From Cyanobacteria bacterium M_surface_7_m2_037 (GTDB lineage Bacteria > Cyanobacteriota > Cyanobacteriia > PCC-6307 > Cyanobiaceae): a DNA stretch of 40,698 bases. Both the position numbers and the translations under genes were made by a program. Of the stretch, positions 14,230 through 21,420 are shown piece after piece. The notes under the pieces were generated by a model that saw only the letters and a program-made list of their open reading frames with translations, was not told where the DNA came from and searched no databases. Positions within the stretch are counted from its first letter, which is position 1; each line of letters opens with the position of its first letter. The stretch covers positions 1 to 40,698 of the forward strand of contig VGPP01000002.1 of assembly GCA_016882585.1 (NCBI GenBank), given 5' to 3'.

Positions 14230-14911
14230 CGAATTGGTAGTACTCAGGCTTGTTGAGTCCGTCGTGCCTGAGCATGCGCCGCAGCTCGATGATCTCTTGG
14301 CGTTGGGTCACGATGATCTGCCGGGCCAACCGCTGAATCGTGGGGTTGCGGGTCTTGTGAAGGGCATCGTGCGCCATCAGCAGCGCACCGCCGTGGTGGA
14401 CAAGCATCCCTTCCAAGAACCAGGTCACCCGGTTTTCACGATTGGGAGTGGTGCCCATCATTTGCATGGCCTGGATCTGGGCTGCGCTCATGCGGGTGAG
14501 ATCAGCCATCGCATTGGGATTCCCGCCGCTCTTGAGGGTCACGGGATACACCGGTGCCTCGGGGTACCAGGCCTTGCGCCACTGGCCCATCGCCTTGATC
14601 TCCTGGGCCTGATCCCGCCAGATCGCCTTGCTGAGGGCCCCCACGCCAGGCACGCCGATATCAAACACGAATTCACTCATCCGCAACGCACCGCTGTGGT
14701 GCTGCACCATCGCGTCGATCCAGCGCAGGTCGTAGGTGCTGCCCGCTGGTCCCACATCGTGGTTGTGGGCGCTGTGGTCGATCCCGGCTGATCCGGCGCC
14801 TGCCGCGGGAGCTGGCGTTGTGTGGTGGTGATGGTGGTTGTGATCCATCTGGGCCCAGGCGGCAGGGGCCGCCAGAGCGATCAGAGCCATCAAGGCAACG
14901 GCACGGCGCAT
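14210..14911 (-). CDS. Secreted His-rich DUF305 protein, CopM-like
   Basis: 233 aa from ATG 14911 (MRRAVALMALIAL); the track's longer start lies across the promoter. A signal peptide ends near AAPAAWA. Next comes a His cluster (MDHNHHHHH) and two DUF305 half-repeats: WIDAMVQHHSGALRMSE and FLEGMLVHHGGALLMAH, each with the HHxGAxxM signature on a ferritin-like bundle. DUF305 proteins such as CopM of Synechocystis bind copper in the periplasm. Likely role: copper or related metal buffering outside the cytoplasm. It is first in its operon, driven from a MerR-type promoter facing the regulator gene. Confidence 0.85.
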   Translation of the reverse strand: MRRAVALMALIALAAPAAWAQMDHNHHHHHTTPAPAAGAGSAGIDHSAHNHDVGPAGSTYDLRWIDAMVQHHSGALRMSEFVFDIGVPGVGALSKAIWRDQAQEIKAMGQWRKAWYPEAPVYPVTLKSGGNPNAMADLTRMSAAQIQAMQMMGTTPNRENRVTWFLEGMLVHHGGALLMAHDALHKTRNPTIQRLARQIIVTQRQEIIELRRMLRHDGLNKPEYYQFDALFRF

Positions 14912-14936
14912 GGGGCGTGGACCAGAACGTGCTTTT

Positions 14937-14967
14937 AGGATCAGTTCTCCTGTTGGTGGAGAGTCAA
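14937..14967 (-). promoter_or_regulatory. MerR-type promoter before the DUF305 operon
   Basis: On the minus strand TTGACT (14967-14962) is followed by a 19-base spacer with the dyad CTCC-ACCAACA-GGAG and then GATCCT (14942-14937) as a poor -10. This is the classic MerR layout with an elongated spacer. The -35 abuts the GTG start of the divergent MerR gene, so the same site could also control the regulator. Confidence 0.65.
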
Positions 14968-15348
14968 GTGGCTGCGGCACCACTCCTGAAGATCGGCGAC
15001 GTCTCAGCCCGCTCCGGCCTCACGGTGAAAACCATCCGCTTCTACTGCGATGAGGGGCTGATCCATCCCGTGAGCCGCTCGGAGGGTGGCTTCCGCTTGT
15101 TCAGCTCGGATGTGTTTGCAGACCTCACCTTCATTCGCACCCTGCGAGCTCTGGATATCCCTCTCCCGGACGTGCTGAAGATTCTGGAATCGCGCCGCTC
15201 CGGCGTGTGCACCTGCGCTTCGTTGCAGAACACCATCCAAACCAAAGCCGGTGAAATCGAAGCCAAGATCAGCGCTCTGCGCGAGATGCATGTGGAATTG
15301 CTGGAACTCCTCAACAACTGGCAAGACTGCGGAGGACGCAAGGGATAG
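14968..15348 (+). CDS. MerR-family metal-responsive regulator
   Basis: 126 aa from GTG 14968; GTG 14956 is possible. The winged helix-turn-helix is at about 8-50 (LLKIGDVSARSGLTVKTIRFYCDEGLI, then EGGFRLFSSD). A long dimerisation helix follows at about 85-118. Cys81 and Cys83 (GVCTCASLQ) at the start of that helix and Cys121 near the C-terminus are where metal-sensing members bind thiophilic ions. It is divergent to the DUF305 operon with a MerR operator between them. The sensed ion cannot be told; copper is suggested by the DUF305 target. Confidence 0.87.
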   Translation: MAAAPLLKIGDVSARSGLTVKTIRFYCDEGLIHPVSRSEGGFRLFSSDVFADLTFIRTLRALDIPLPDVLKILESRRSGVCTCASLQNTIQTKAGEIEAKISALREMHVELLELLNNWQDCGGRKG

Positions 15349-15463
15349 CCCCATCGAGCCGTGGGTGCAGTAGGGCGAAGAGGATTCAACGATTACTCTC
15401 CAGCAGGTTTCGCAACTTTCTTCAGGGCCTTCAACGAATCGGTTACATATTCTTTACGCCTTC

Positions 15464-15745
15464 ATGACAATTTACGTGGGTAACATCTCCTTCGATGCCG
15501 AAGTGGAGGACCTCCAAAGCCTGTTCGGCGAGTACGGCCCTGTACGCAAGTGCAGCCTGCCCCTCGATCGCGATACGGGCCGCAAGCGTGGTTTCGCCTT
15601 TGTGGAGATGACCAACGACTCCGATGAGAAAAAGGCCATCGACGACCTTCAAAACGTGGAGTGGATGGGCCGGATGATTCGGGTCAACCTCGCCAAACCA
15701 CGCACCGGCGGTTCAGGCGGCGACGGCGGTGGCAACCGCTGGTAA
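15464..15745 (+). CDS. RRM-type RNA-binding protein
   Basis: 93 aa, one RNA recognition motif over about residues 1-80. RNP2 is IYVGNI (3-8) and RNP1 is KRGFAFVEM (about 45-53), followed by a short Gly-rich tail (GGSGGDGGGNRW). These Rbp proteins are typical of cyanobacteria and are often cold-induced; they bind mRNA or assist RNA localisation. A 115-base leader separates it from the merR gene, and a strong terminator follows, so it is monocistronic. Confidence 0.95.
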   Translation: MTIYVGNISFDAEVEDLQSLFGEYGPVRKCSLPLDRDTGRKRGFAFVEMTNDSDEKKAIDDLQNVEWMGRMIRVNLAKPRTGGSGGDGGGNRW

Positions 15746-15773
15746 TGCGCAGCAGCGCCTTGCGCAGGCTCAG

Positions 15774-15796
15774 CCGCCCACCAGGGCGGTTTTTTT
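15774..15796 (+). terminator. Intrinsic terminator of the RRM gene
   Basis: CCGCCC (15774-15779), loop ACCA, GGGCGG (15784-15789), then seven T. It lies 28 bases after the stop codon. Confidence 0.9.
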
Positions 15797-15821
15797 CATG
15801 CCTCCGCCATCCCAAGGGCCC

Positions 15822-16079
15822 TCAGCGTTGGGCCGTTTCAGGCTTGCGGAACAGGCCATCGAGGTAATGGCGCACCACCGGCTTGTCCTGGCAGCCCTGC
15901 TGGAACAGGAAGCCAGCCAGGGCCGATTGCATCAGGCGGTATTGGTCCCACTGGGGGTGCTGCTCGATAAACCCAACCATCGACTCGAACAAATCAGCCG
16001 GGAACTGGTTTTCCACACTCACGTGTTCCGGCATGTGGTCGGGAATCGCCTGCATCGCACCTCGCTCGCTCTGACCCAC
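15822..16079 (-). CDS. DUF2811-family cyanobacterial protein
   Basis: Up to 85 aa; the internal ATG at 16055 (MQAIPDHMPEHVSVENQFP) may be the true start and would give 77 aa. The core LFESMVGFIEQHPQWDQYRLMQSALAGFLFQ and the end VVRHYLDGLF fit the small DUF2811 family of unknown function, found in cyanobacteria. No signal peptide. Convergent with the RRM gene. Confidence 0.75.
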   Translation of the reverse strand: MGQSERGAMQAIPDHMPEHVSVENQFPADLFESMVGFIEQHPQWDQYRLMQSALAGFLFQQGCQDKPVVRHYLDGLFRKPETAQR

Positions 16080-16506
16080 CCATCAGCGCATGCAGAGCAG
16101 CCCGCCGTCAAAACGGGCCGCAAGCGGCCGCTGAATGGAGTCGCAATCCAAGAAGCACTGCAGCGCAACAGCTTTGCCGCCTGAACGCAGCGGTAGCGGG
16201 CTGCTGCTGGTGCCCGCTCCGGCGGCTGTCAAGGGGAGAAGTGTTTTCCGGATCGATCCGGATGTCGCCAGACAGCCACTTGAATCTGCGCTGAGACCCA
16301 TGGGGAAAACCTGTGGAAAAGTCCGTAGGTGCTGTGGGTAGGTTCGCTCTTCAGCGCTGCTGATCGGTCGCAGCAGCTGGGCAAGCAATCGCGATCTGAG
16401 CCCAATCCGGTGCAGAACGCCCCTTGACCGATCCCGAGGCAACCGCGCCGAATGCAGCACCGCAGCAGCAATCGTGTTTAAGAGGAGGGCATTGCGCGAG
16501 TTCGCC
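16080..16506. other. Intergenic region with DnaA-box-like pair
   Basis: About 430 bases between the DUF2811 gene and the alcohol dehydrogenase with no believable ORF. At 16301-16320 are TGGGGAAAA and TGTGGAAAA, 2 bases apart in the same direction. The second is the exact complement of TTTTCCACA, the cyanobacterial DnaA box. No further boxes or AT-rich element were seen nearby, so this is not called an origin. The ORFs in the track here are shadows. Confidence 0.5.
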
Positions 16507-17505
16507 GTGTCGATCACTGTCTGGCAGGCCCTGGAAGCTGGCGCCCCCCTGGTGCCCGGCACCCGGCCCAGGCTGGAACCCGCAGCCGATGAGCTCGTGC
16601 TGGAGGTGCTGCACTGCGGGCTCTGCCACAGCGATCTCTCCATGCTCGACAACCACTGGGGCATGAGCAGCTACCCCCTGGTTCCAGGCCATGAGGTGGT
16701 GGGCCGAGTTGTGGAGGTGGGCCCTGGGGTGAATCCTGCGCTGATCGGGGAGCTGCGCGGGCTTGGCTGGATCTGCGGCAGCTGCAGCCATTGCCCGCAG
16801 TGCCTGGGCGGCACGGGCAACCTCTGTGCCTCGCTCGAAGCCACGATCGTGGGCCGCCAGGGAGGGTTTGCCAGCCATGTCACCGCTCGCCAGGATTGGA
16901 CCATTCCCTTGCCGGAGGGCATGGATCCCGCTGCGGCGGGTCCGCTGTTCTGCGGGGGCATCACCGTGTTTGCACCGCTCGTGGATGAAGCGGTGTCGCC
17001 CACGGCCCATGTAGCGGTGATCGGCATCGGCGGCCTGGGCCACATGGCGCTGCAGTTCGCCAGGGCCTGGGGCTGCGAGGTCACCGCGCTCACCACCAAC
17101 CTTGCGAAAGCGGAGGAGGCCCGTGGATTTGGCGCCCACCATGTGCAGGCGCTCGATCAGCTCGGTGAGCTGCCGGGGCGCTTTGATCTGGTGATCAACA
17201 CGGTGAACCAAGCGCTGCCGTGGGCTGATGTGATGGGCTCGCTGGCCCCCCGCGGGCGCCTGCATCAGCTGGGTGCTGCGCTCGATCCGATCCAGGTGGG
17301 CGCCTTCGATCTGATCATGGCTCGCCGATCGATCACAGGCAGCCCCACCTCCTCACCCGCCAGCCTGTTGAAGATGGTGGACTTCTGCGTGCGTCACAAC
17401 ATCCGCCCCGCAGTGGAGCACCTGCCGATGGATCGCATCAATGAAGCGATCGCCCGCTTGCGCCAGGGAGATGTGCGCTATCGCTTCGTGCTTGATGCCA
17501 TCTGA
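16507..17505 (+). CDS. Zinc-dependent alcohol dehydrogenase, YahK/CAD type
   Basis: 332 aa from GTG 16507; GTG 16474 or TTG 16492 are alternatives, and AGGAGG at 16483-16488 would suit a start near here. Catalytic zinc residues lie in CGLCHSDL and PLVPGHEVVG; the structural zinc site is CGSCSHCPQCLGGTGNLC. The nucleotide-binding signature is GIGGLGHMALQFA. This branch reduces aldehydes to alcohols with NADPH in related proteins (YahK, cinnamyl alcohol dehydrogenases). Likely a broad aldehyde reductase in the cytoplasm. The physiological substrate is not evident from the neighbours. Confidence 0.88.
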   Translation: MSITVWQALEAGAPLVPGTRPRLEPAADELVLEVLHCGLCHSDLSMLDNHWGMSSYPLVPGHEVVGRVVEVGPGVNPALIGELRGLGWICGSCSHCPQCLGGTGNLCASLEATIVGRQGGFASHVTARQDWTIPLPEGMDPAAAGPLFCGGITVFAPLVDEAVSPTAHVAVIGIGGLGHMALQFARAWGCEVTALTTNLAKAEEARGFGAHHVQALDQLGELPGRFDLVINTVNQALPWADVMGSLAPRGRLHQLGAALDPIQVGAFDLIMARRSITGSPTSSPASLLKMVDFCVRHNIRPAVEHLPMDRINEAIARLRQGDVRYRFVLDAI

Positions 17506-17582
17506 GGTCGTTGACCAGGGCAGCGCGTTGCCTGGGCCACAACCCGTGGCCATGGTGGGGGTCTGCGCCTGAACCAAACACG

Positions 17583-18896
17583 GTGACCAATAGCCAGCGG
17601 CCCGATTCCCTTGCCTTGTTGCTGGATCAGGAAAGGCAGCGGCTGCCCTGGCTGGTGCCCATTCGCCACAGCCGCATGGCGGAGAGCCCGTTTGCCTTCT
17701 TTCGCGGTGCTGCGGCCGTGATGGCCTCGGATCTGTCGCGGCAACCCCACTCCGGGCTGATGGTGCAGCTGTGCGGGGATGCCCACCTCCTGAACTTCGG
17801 CTTTTATGCCTCGCCGGAGCGGCAACTGCTGTTCGACATCAACGACTTTGATGAAACCCACCCCGGGCCGTTCGAGTGGGACCTGATCAGGCTGGCCACG
17901 AGCCTGGTGCTGGCGGCCCGCAGTTTGGGGTTAAGGGAGTCGCAGCAGAACAAAATCTGTCGCCGCGGCATGAAGGCGTATGCCGAAGCGATGGCGCACT
18001 TCGCAGCGCTGCCGTTCCTTCAGATGTGGTCGCTGAAGTTGCCCCTGACGGTGCTGATCAAGGAAAAAGCCGGTGCCAATTTCCGTCGCCATCTCGAGCA
18101 GGTCACTGCGGCCGCCCTACACCGCAATAACCGTCAGGCGGTGCGCAAACTCTGCGAAAGCGATCAGAACGGTTGTCTGCGCTTTCGCCATGAACCACCT
18201 CTGATCTGGCGCTTTGATCAACTGCCGCCCGAATGGATCTCAGACATGAACTGGACGGACTGGCTCGATCAGATCAAGGTTCATTACATGAACAACCTCC
18301 CGGCCGCGCAACGGCATGTCATGGCGCAATTCAAGGTCAGCGACGCGGCCTTGAAAGCGGTGGGCGTGGGTTCCGTGGGTACGCGCTGCGCAGTGACGGT
18401 GTTTGTGGGGGATCATCCCGATGATGTCTTGGTGCTCCAAGGGAAGCAGGCCGTGAGCTCGGTGTTGGCGCCCTATCTCGATGAGGTTGTGCCCGAACAT
18501 CAGGGCAAGCGTGTGGTGCAGGGGCAGCGCTTGATGCAAACCGCCAGTGATCCCTTCCTCGGCTGGGGCACCAATCCGCTCGGCAATCACATTTACTTCC
18601 GCCAATTTCGTGATTGGAAAGCCTCGGTGGACGTCAGTCAGTTGGATGCAGACGGCCTGAAGGATTACGGCAAGCTCTGCGGTTGGACCTTGGCCAAAGC
18701 CCATGCCCGCAGCGGTGATCGCCGGGCAATTGCGTCTCAGATCAAAGACCCGAAACTGTTTGCGCAAGCCCTCTGGGATCAGGCCCAAGCCCATGCCGCC
18801 CTGGCCGAAGCCGACTATCGGCTGCTGCTGGAAGGGATCGCAGCAGGCCGGATCGCCACGGCCGGGGCGAAGCTTGAGCCAACGCCCTCCGCATGA
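17583..18896 (+). CDS. DUF2252 family protein (kinase-like fold)
   Basis: 437 aa from GTG 17583; the track start at 17511 is also open. Characteristic DUF2252 blocks are SPFAFFRGAAAVMASDL, LCGDAHLLNFGFYASPE, FDINDFDETHPGPFEWDLIRL and, near the end, GWTLAKAHARSGD. The fold is related to aminoglycoside phosphotransferases; GDAHLLNFG and DINDFDE resemble catalytic and metal-binding loops. No substrate is known for this group. It follows the alcohol dehydrogenase on the same strand. Confidence 0.85.
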   Translation: MTNSQRPDSLALLLDQERQRLPWLVPIRHSRMAESPFAFFRGAAAVMASDLSRQPHSGLMVQLCGDAHLLNFGFYASPERQLLFDINDFDETHPGPFEWDLIRLATSLVLAARSLGLRESQQNKICRRGMKAYAEAMAHFAALPFLQMWSLKLPLTVLIKEKAGANFRRHLEQVTAAALHRNNRQAVRKLCESDQNGCLRFRHEPPLIWRFDQLPPEWISDMNWTDWLDQIKVHYMNNLPAAQRHVMAQFKVSDAALKAVGVGSVGTRCAVTVFVGDHPDDVLVLQGKQAVSSVLAPYLDEVVPEHQGKRVVQGQRLMQTASDPFLGWGTNPLGNHIYFRQFRDWKASVDVSQLDADGLKDYGKLCGWTLAKAHARSGDRRAIASQIKDPKLFAQALWDQAQAHAALAEADYRLLLEGIAAGRIATAGAKLEPTPSA

Positions 18897-18909
18897 ACAC
18901 GGAGTCCAC

Positions 18910-18928
18910 ACCGCTGCTCAGCAGCGGT
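18910..18928. terminator. Hairpin between convergent genes
   Basis: ACCGCTGCT and AGCAGCGGT form a perfect inverted repeat with one central base. It lies between the DUF2252 stop (18896) and the stop of the minus-strand gene at 18939. There is no T tract on either side, so termination is only suggested by position. Confidence 0.35.
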
Positions 18929-18938
18929 TGCCCTTGGC

Positions 18939-19238
18939 TCAGAAGCCCTTCGCACTGCAATGGGCCACGCTTCCCTGCAGTGAGGTCTGCAGATCGCTCC
19001 AGTTATTGGCGGGGAAGGCCGCTTCAAAGCCCTGGATGTTGGTGTTCAAGATCGCCAGGGCCTGGCTGCGCAGCGAGCATTCCTGAGGTTTGTTGTTGGC
19101 CCGCAGGGCCACAATGGCGCCGTTGAGCAGGCTTTGCAGCTGCTGCTGTTGAGCCACCAGCTCAGGGGGAACGTCCTGCGCCAGTGCCGGTGTGAACGCT
19201 GACGCGCTGAGGAGCAGGGCGGCAAACAGGCGACGCAT
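18939..19238 (-). CDS. Small secreted hypothetical protein
   Basis: 99 aa from ATG 19238 (MRRLFAALLLSASAF) with a clear signal peptide ending near TPALA. The mature part is helical and Gln-rich (LVAQQQQLQSLLNGAIVALR) and contains two Cys (QECSLRSQA and VAHCSAKGF) that could form a disulfide in the periplasm or lumen. No family recognised. Confidence 0.65.
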   Translation of the reverse strand: MRRLFAALLLSASAFTPALAQDVPPELVAQQQQLQSLLNGAIVALRANNKPQECSLRSQALAILNTNIQGFEAAFPANNWSDLQTSLQGSVAHCSAKGF

Positions 19239-19286
19239 CAGAGCTGGGATCAATCGCAAGCCATCATCAACCGCCAACCGCTTGAA

Positions 19287-19505
19287 TCACCACATCCACT
19301 CATCCGGCGAGGGGATGCCGTTCTCCCGGCGCACCCGGGCGATGCGGGCTTCCTGCTTGGCCTGCTCCTCGGAGCGACTCAGCCAGGGCCGCCGCCGCTC
19401 CCCGGAGCGCGCGAGATCCAGAGCCGACGGCAGACGCACCACCGTCCATTCCGCTTGATCAAGAGGAGCTGCAGAGGAAGGATGCGGCAAGGTGAACGGC
19501 GGCAT
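19287..19505 (-). CDS. Small hypothetical protein
   Basis: About 72 aa from ATG 19505 (MPPFTLPHPSS); ATG 19514 is also possible. It has a basic helical centre (RSEEQAKQEARIARVRRENG) and ends PSPDEWMW. No signal peptide or known domain. It is divergent to the secreted protein gene at 19597, whose upstream region it overlaps. Moderate support only. Confidence 0.5.
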   Translation of the reverse strand: MPPFTLPHPSSAAPLDQAEWTVVRLPSALDLARSGERRRPWLSRSEEQAKQEARIARVRRENGIPSPDEWMW

Positions 19506-19596
19506 CGCGAACACTTCATCACCTCACAGCGTTGGGGCTGCCGTCAAGCGCAACGGGCTCGATCGCGGCATGCTGGGCGTCTGCCGCCGCCGTGCC

Positions 19597-20022
19597 ATGC
19601 CAGCCCGCCTCGCCGTTGTGCTCACCGCCCTCGCGCTGGTGGCACCCGCTGCCCTGGCCGAGCCTGGCTCGCCGCAACCGGTGCTGATCGACTGCGCCGG
19701 CAAGGGCGTGAGCCGCCCCAGCGCCATTCAGATCTCCTGCGCCGATGGCGGGATCATGGTGAGCGACATCCGCTGGAGCCGCTGGGACATGAACGGCGCC
19801 AAGGGCACCGGCAACCTGGTGGTGAACAGCTGCATCTACAAGGGCGGGCCCAGCTGCGTGGAAGGCCAAACCATGAGCTACCCGGCAGCCCTGAGCCTGG
19901 GGCGGCCCGCCAGCGGTGAAGGCATCACCGTGCTCAGCGAACTCAAGCTGCGCTTCCGTGATCAGGGCCCAGCCGGCCTCACCAGCGGCAGCTACCGGCT
20001 CAACAATCAGCGGCGCCCCTGA
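19597..20022 (+). CDS. Secreted hypothetical protein with Cys pairs
   Basis: 141 aa from ATG 19597 (MPARLAVVLTALALVAPAALA); ATG 19570 is an alternative. A signal peptide is followed by a mature domain with four Cys (LIDCAGKG, ISCADGG, NSCIYKG and PSCVEGQ), probably two disulfides. The motif WDMNGAKGTGNLVVNSC recalls small secreted proteins seen in actinobacteria and cyanobacteria. Function unknown. A DUF427 gene follows 32 bases later on the same strand. Confidence 0.65.
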   Translation: MPARLAVVLTALALVAPAALAEPGSPQPVLIDCAGKGVSRPSAIQISCADGGIMVSDIRWSRWDMNGAKGTGNLVVNSCIYKGGPSCVEGQTMSYPAALSLGRPASGEGITVLSELKLRFRDQGPAGLTSGSYRLNNQRRP

Positions 20023-20054
20023 GGCCACCATGATGGGCCTTTCGCGAGCAGCCC

Positions 20055-20333
20055 ATGCAAGCCAGCTGGAAGGGAGCGGTGATCGCCAGCAGCGACGACA
20101 TCGTGAAAGTGGAAGGCAACGCCTACTTCCCGGCCGACAGCCTGGTGATGGAGCACCTGCAGCCCTCGGATCACCGCACCACCTGCGGCTGGAAGGGAGA
20201 AGCCCACTACTACAACGTTGTGGTGAACGGTGAGGTGAACAGCAATGCCGCCTGGTTTTATCCCGAGCCGAAATCGGCCGCTGCCGAGATCAAAGGGCGG
20301 GTGGCGTTCTGGCGCGGCGTTGCAGTGGGCTGA
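20055..20333 (+). CDS. DUF427-family protein
   Basis: 92 aa, complete and of usual length for the family: MQASWKGAVIASSDD, EGNAYFPADSL, TTCGWKGEAHYYNVVVNGE, AAWFYPEPKSAAAEIKGRVAFWRGV. It is a small all-beta cytoplasmic protein of unknown function that is widespread in bacteria. The conserved W..YP.P..A..I.....F motif is intact. Confidence 0.9.
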   Translation: MQASWKGAVIASSDDIVKVEGNAYFPADSLVMEHLQPSDHRTTCGWKGEAHYYNVVVNGEVNSNAAWFYPEPKSAAAEIKGRVAFWRGVAVG

Positions 20334-20345
20334 CGGCGAAACGGA

Positions 20346-20624
20346 TCACTCAAACGCGGTGATCAACACCGGCACGGTGACGATCGGATCGAAGCTGTTC
20401 GCCGGGGTGGATGAAACGGGCGCGGCCTGAGGCACCGGCGCCGGTGCCGACCGCCGGCGCGACCCACCACCACCGCTAGCCGCCGCTGAGCCACCCCGGC
20501 GTGTGCCGCCAGCGCTCGAGCGCTGAATGGGCTGCTCCTTCAGATCGCTGCGCACCTGGTTGAGCAGCTTGTAGTGGTTGGTGCTGCTGTATTTGCGCAG
20601 CAGGGCTGGATCCCAGCTCATCAA
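20346..20624 (-). CDS. Conserved cyanobacterial hypothetical protein
   Basis: 92 aa; the second Met (20621) is an equally likely start. The N-terminus MSWDPALLRKYSSTNHYKLLNQVRSDLKEQPI is of a type I recall from many Synechococcus and Prochlorococcus genomes. The middle is a low-complexity Gly/Ser/Arg region, and the end VTVPVLITAFE is hydrophobic. No function known. Convergent to the DUF427 gene. Confidence 0.65.
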   Translation of the reverse strand: MMSWDPALLRKYSSTNHYKLLNQVRSDLKEQPIQRSSAGGTRRGGSAAASGGGGSRRRSAPAPVPQAAPVSSTPANSFDPIVTVPVLITAFE

Positions 20625-20687
20625 GCAACGGTCTTGGGTCGTTGGATGAGCCTAGGCGGGCCCAGGAGCCCGGGAAAGCGTGATAAC

Positions 20688-20702
20688 TTGTCACAGCGAC
20701 AA
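20688..20702. promoter_or_regulatory. Short inverted repeat upstream of peroxiredoxin
   Basis: TTGTC-ACAGC-GACAA, a 5-bp dyad next to a GATAAC that could be a -10. It lies 70 bases before the peroxiredoxin ATG. It could be a redox regulator site; support is weak. Confidence 0.25.
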
Positions 20703-20772
20703 CTGGAAGTCGATCCGCCTACGGGTTTCCTCGAGCGGTGCTTCCCCGTCCAACCCACACTCTTGCGTACCT

Positions 20773-21363
20773 ATGTCCAGGCTCGTCGGTCTGCAGGCCC
20801 CCGATTTCACCGCCACCGCTGTGGTGGATCAGGAGTTCAAGGAGGTGACCCTCTCCTCCTACCGCGGCAAGTACGTGGTGCTGTTCTTCTACCCGCTCGA
20901 CTTCACCTTCGTGTGCCCCACGGAGATCACCGCGTTCTCCGACCGTTACAGCGAGTTCTCCAGCCGCAACTGTGAAGTGCTGGGCGTGTCGGTGGACAGC
21001 CAGTTCTCCCACCTGGCCTGGATCCAGACCGACCGCAAGAACGGCGGTATCGGCGACATCGCCTACCCCCTGGTGGCCGACCTGAAGAAGGACATCGCCC
21101 GCGCCTACGAGGTGCTCGACGAGGATGCCGGTGTGGCCCTGCGCGGTCTGTTCATCATCGATCCCGATGGTGTGATCATGCAGAGCACCATCAACAACCT
21201 GCCCGTGGGCCGCAGCGTGGATGAAACCCTGCGTCTGCTGCAGGCCTTCCAGCACATCCGCAACAACCCCGACGAGGTGTGCCCCGCCAACTGGACCCCC
21301 GGCGAAAAGACCATGAACCCCGACCCCGTGAAGAGCAAGGAGTTCTTCGCAGCCGTGAACTGA
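20773..21363 (+). CDS. Typical 2-Cys peroxiredoxin
   Basis: 196 aa from ATG 20773. Peroxidatic Cys48 in FTFVCPTE, resolving Cys170 in EVCPANW, and the GGIG motif ([11 protein letters not shown]) that marks eukaryote-like, overoxidation-sensitive Prx1/AhpC enzymes. It reduces hydrogen peroxide and alkyl hydroperoxides with thioredoxin electrons, an important role next to oxygenic photosynthesis. Monocistronic: a terminator follows directly. Confidence 0.96.
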   Translation: MSRLVGLQAPDFTATAVVDQEFKEVTLSSYRGKYVVLFFYPLDFTFVCPTEITAFSDRYSEFSSRNCEVLGVSVDSQFSHLAWIQTDRKNGGIGDIAYPLVADLKKDIARAYEVLDEDAGVALRGLFIIDPDGVIMQSTINNLPVGRSVDETLRLLQAFQHIRNNPDEVCPANWTPGEKTMNPDPVKSKEFFAAVN

Positions 21364-21385
21364 GTTCATCTCAGCCGATCTGCTC

Positions 21386-21410
21386 AGGGGCTCTTCGGGG
21401 CCCCTTTTTT
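21386..21410 (+). terminator. Intrinsic terminator of peroxiredoxin gene
   Basis: AGGGGC with GCCCCT forms a stem around a TCTTCGGG loop, followed by six T. It begins 22 bases after the stop. Confidence 0.85.
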
Positions 21411-21420
21411 GATGGCTGGA

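Noticed and set aside
16080-16500. Replication origin at the DnaA-box pair
   Set aside because: Only two boxes, no AT-rich unwinding element and no dnaA or dnaN gene nearby.
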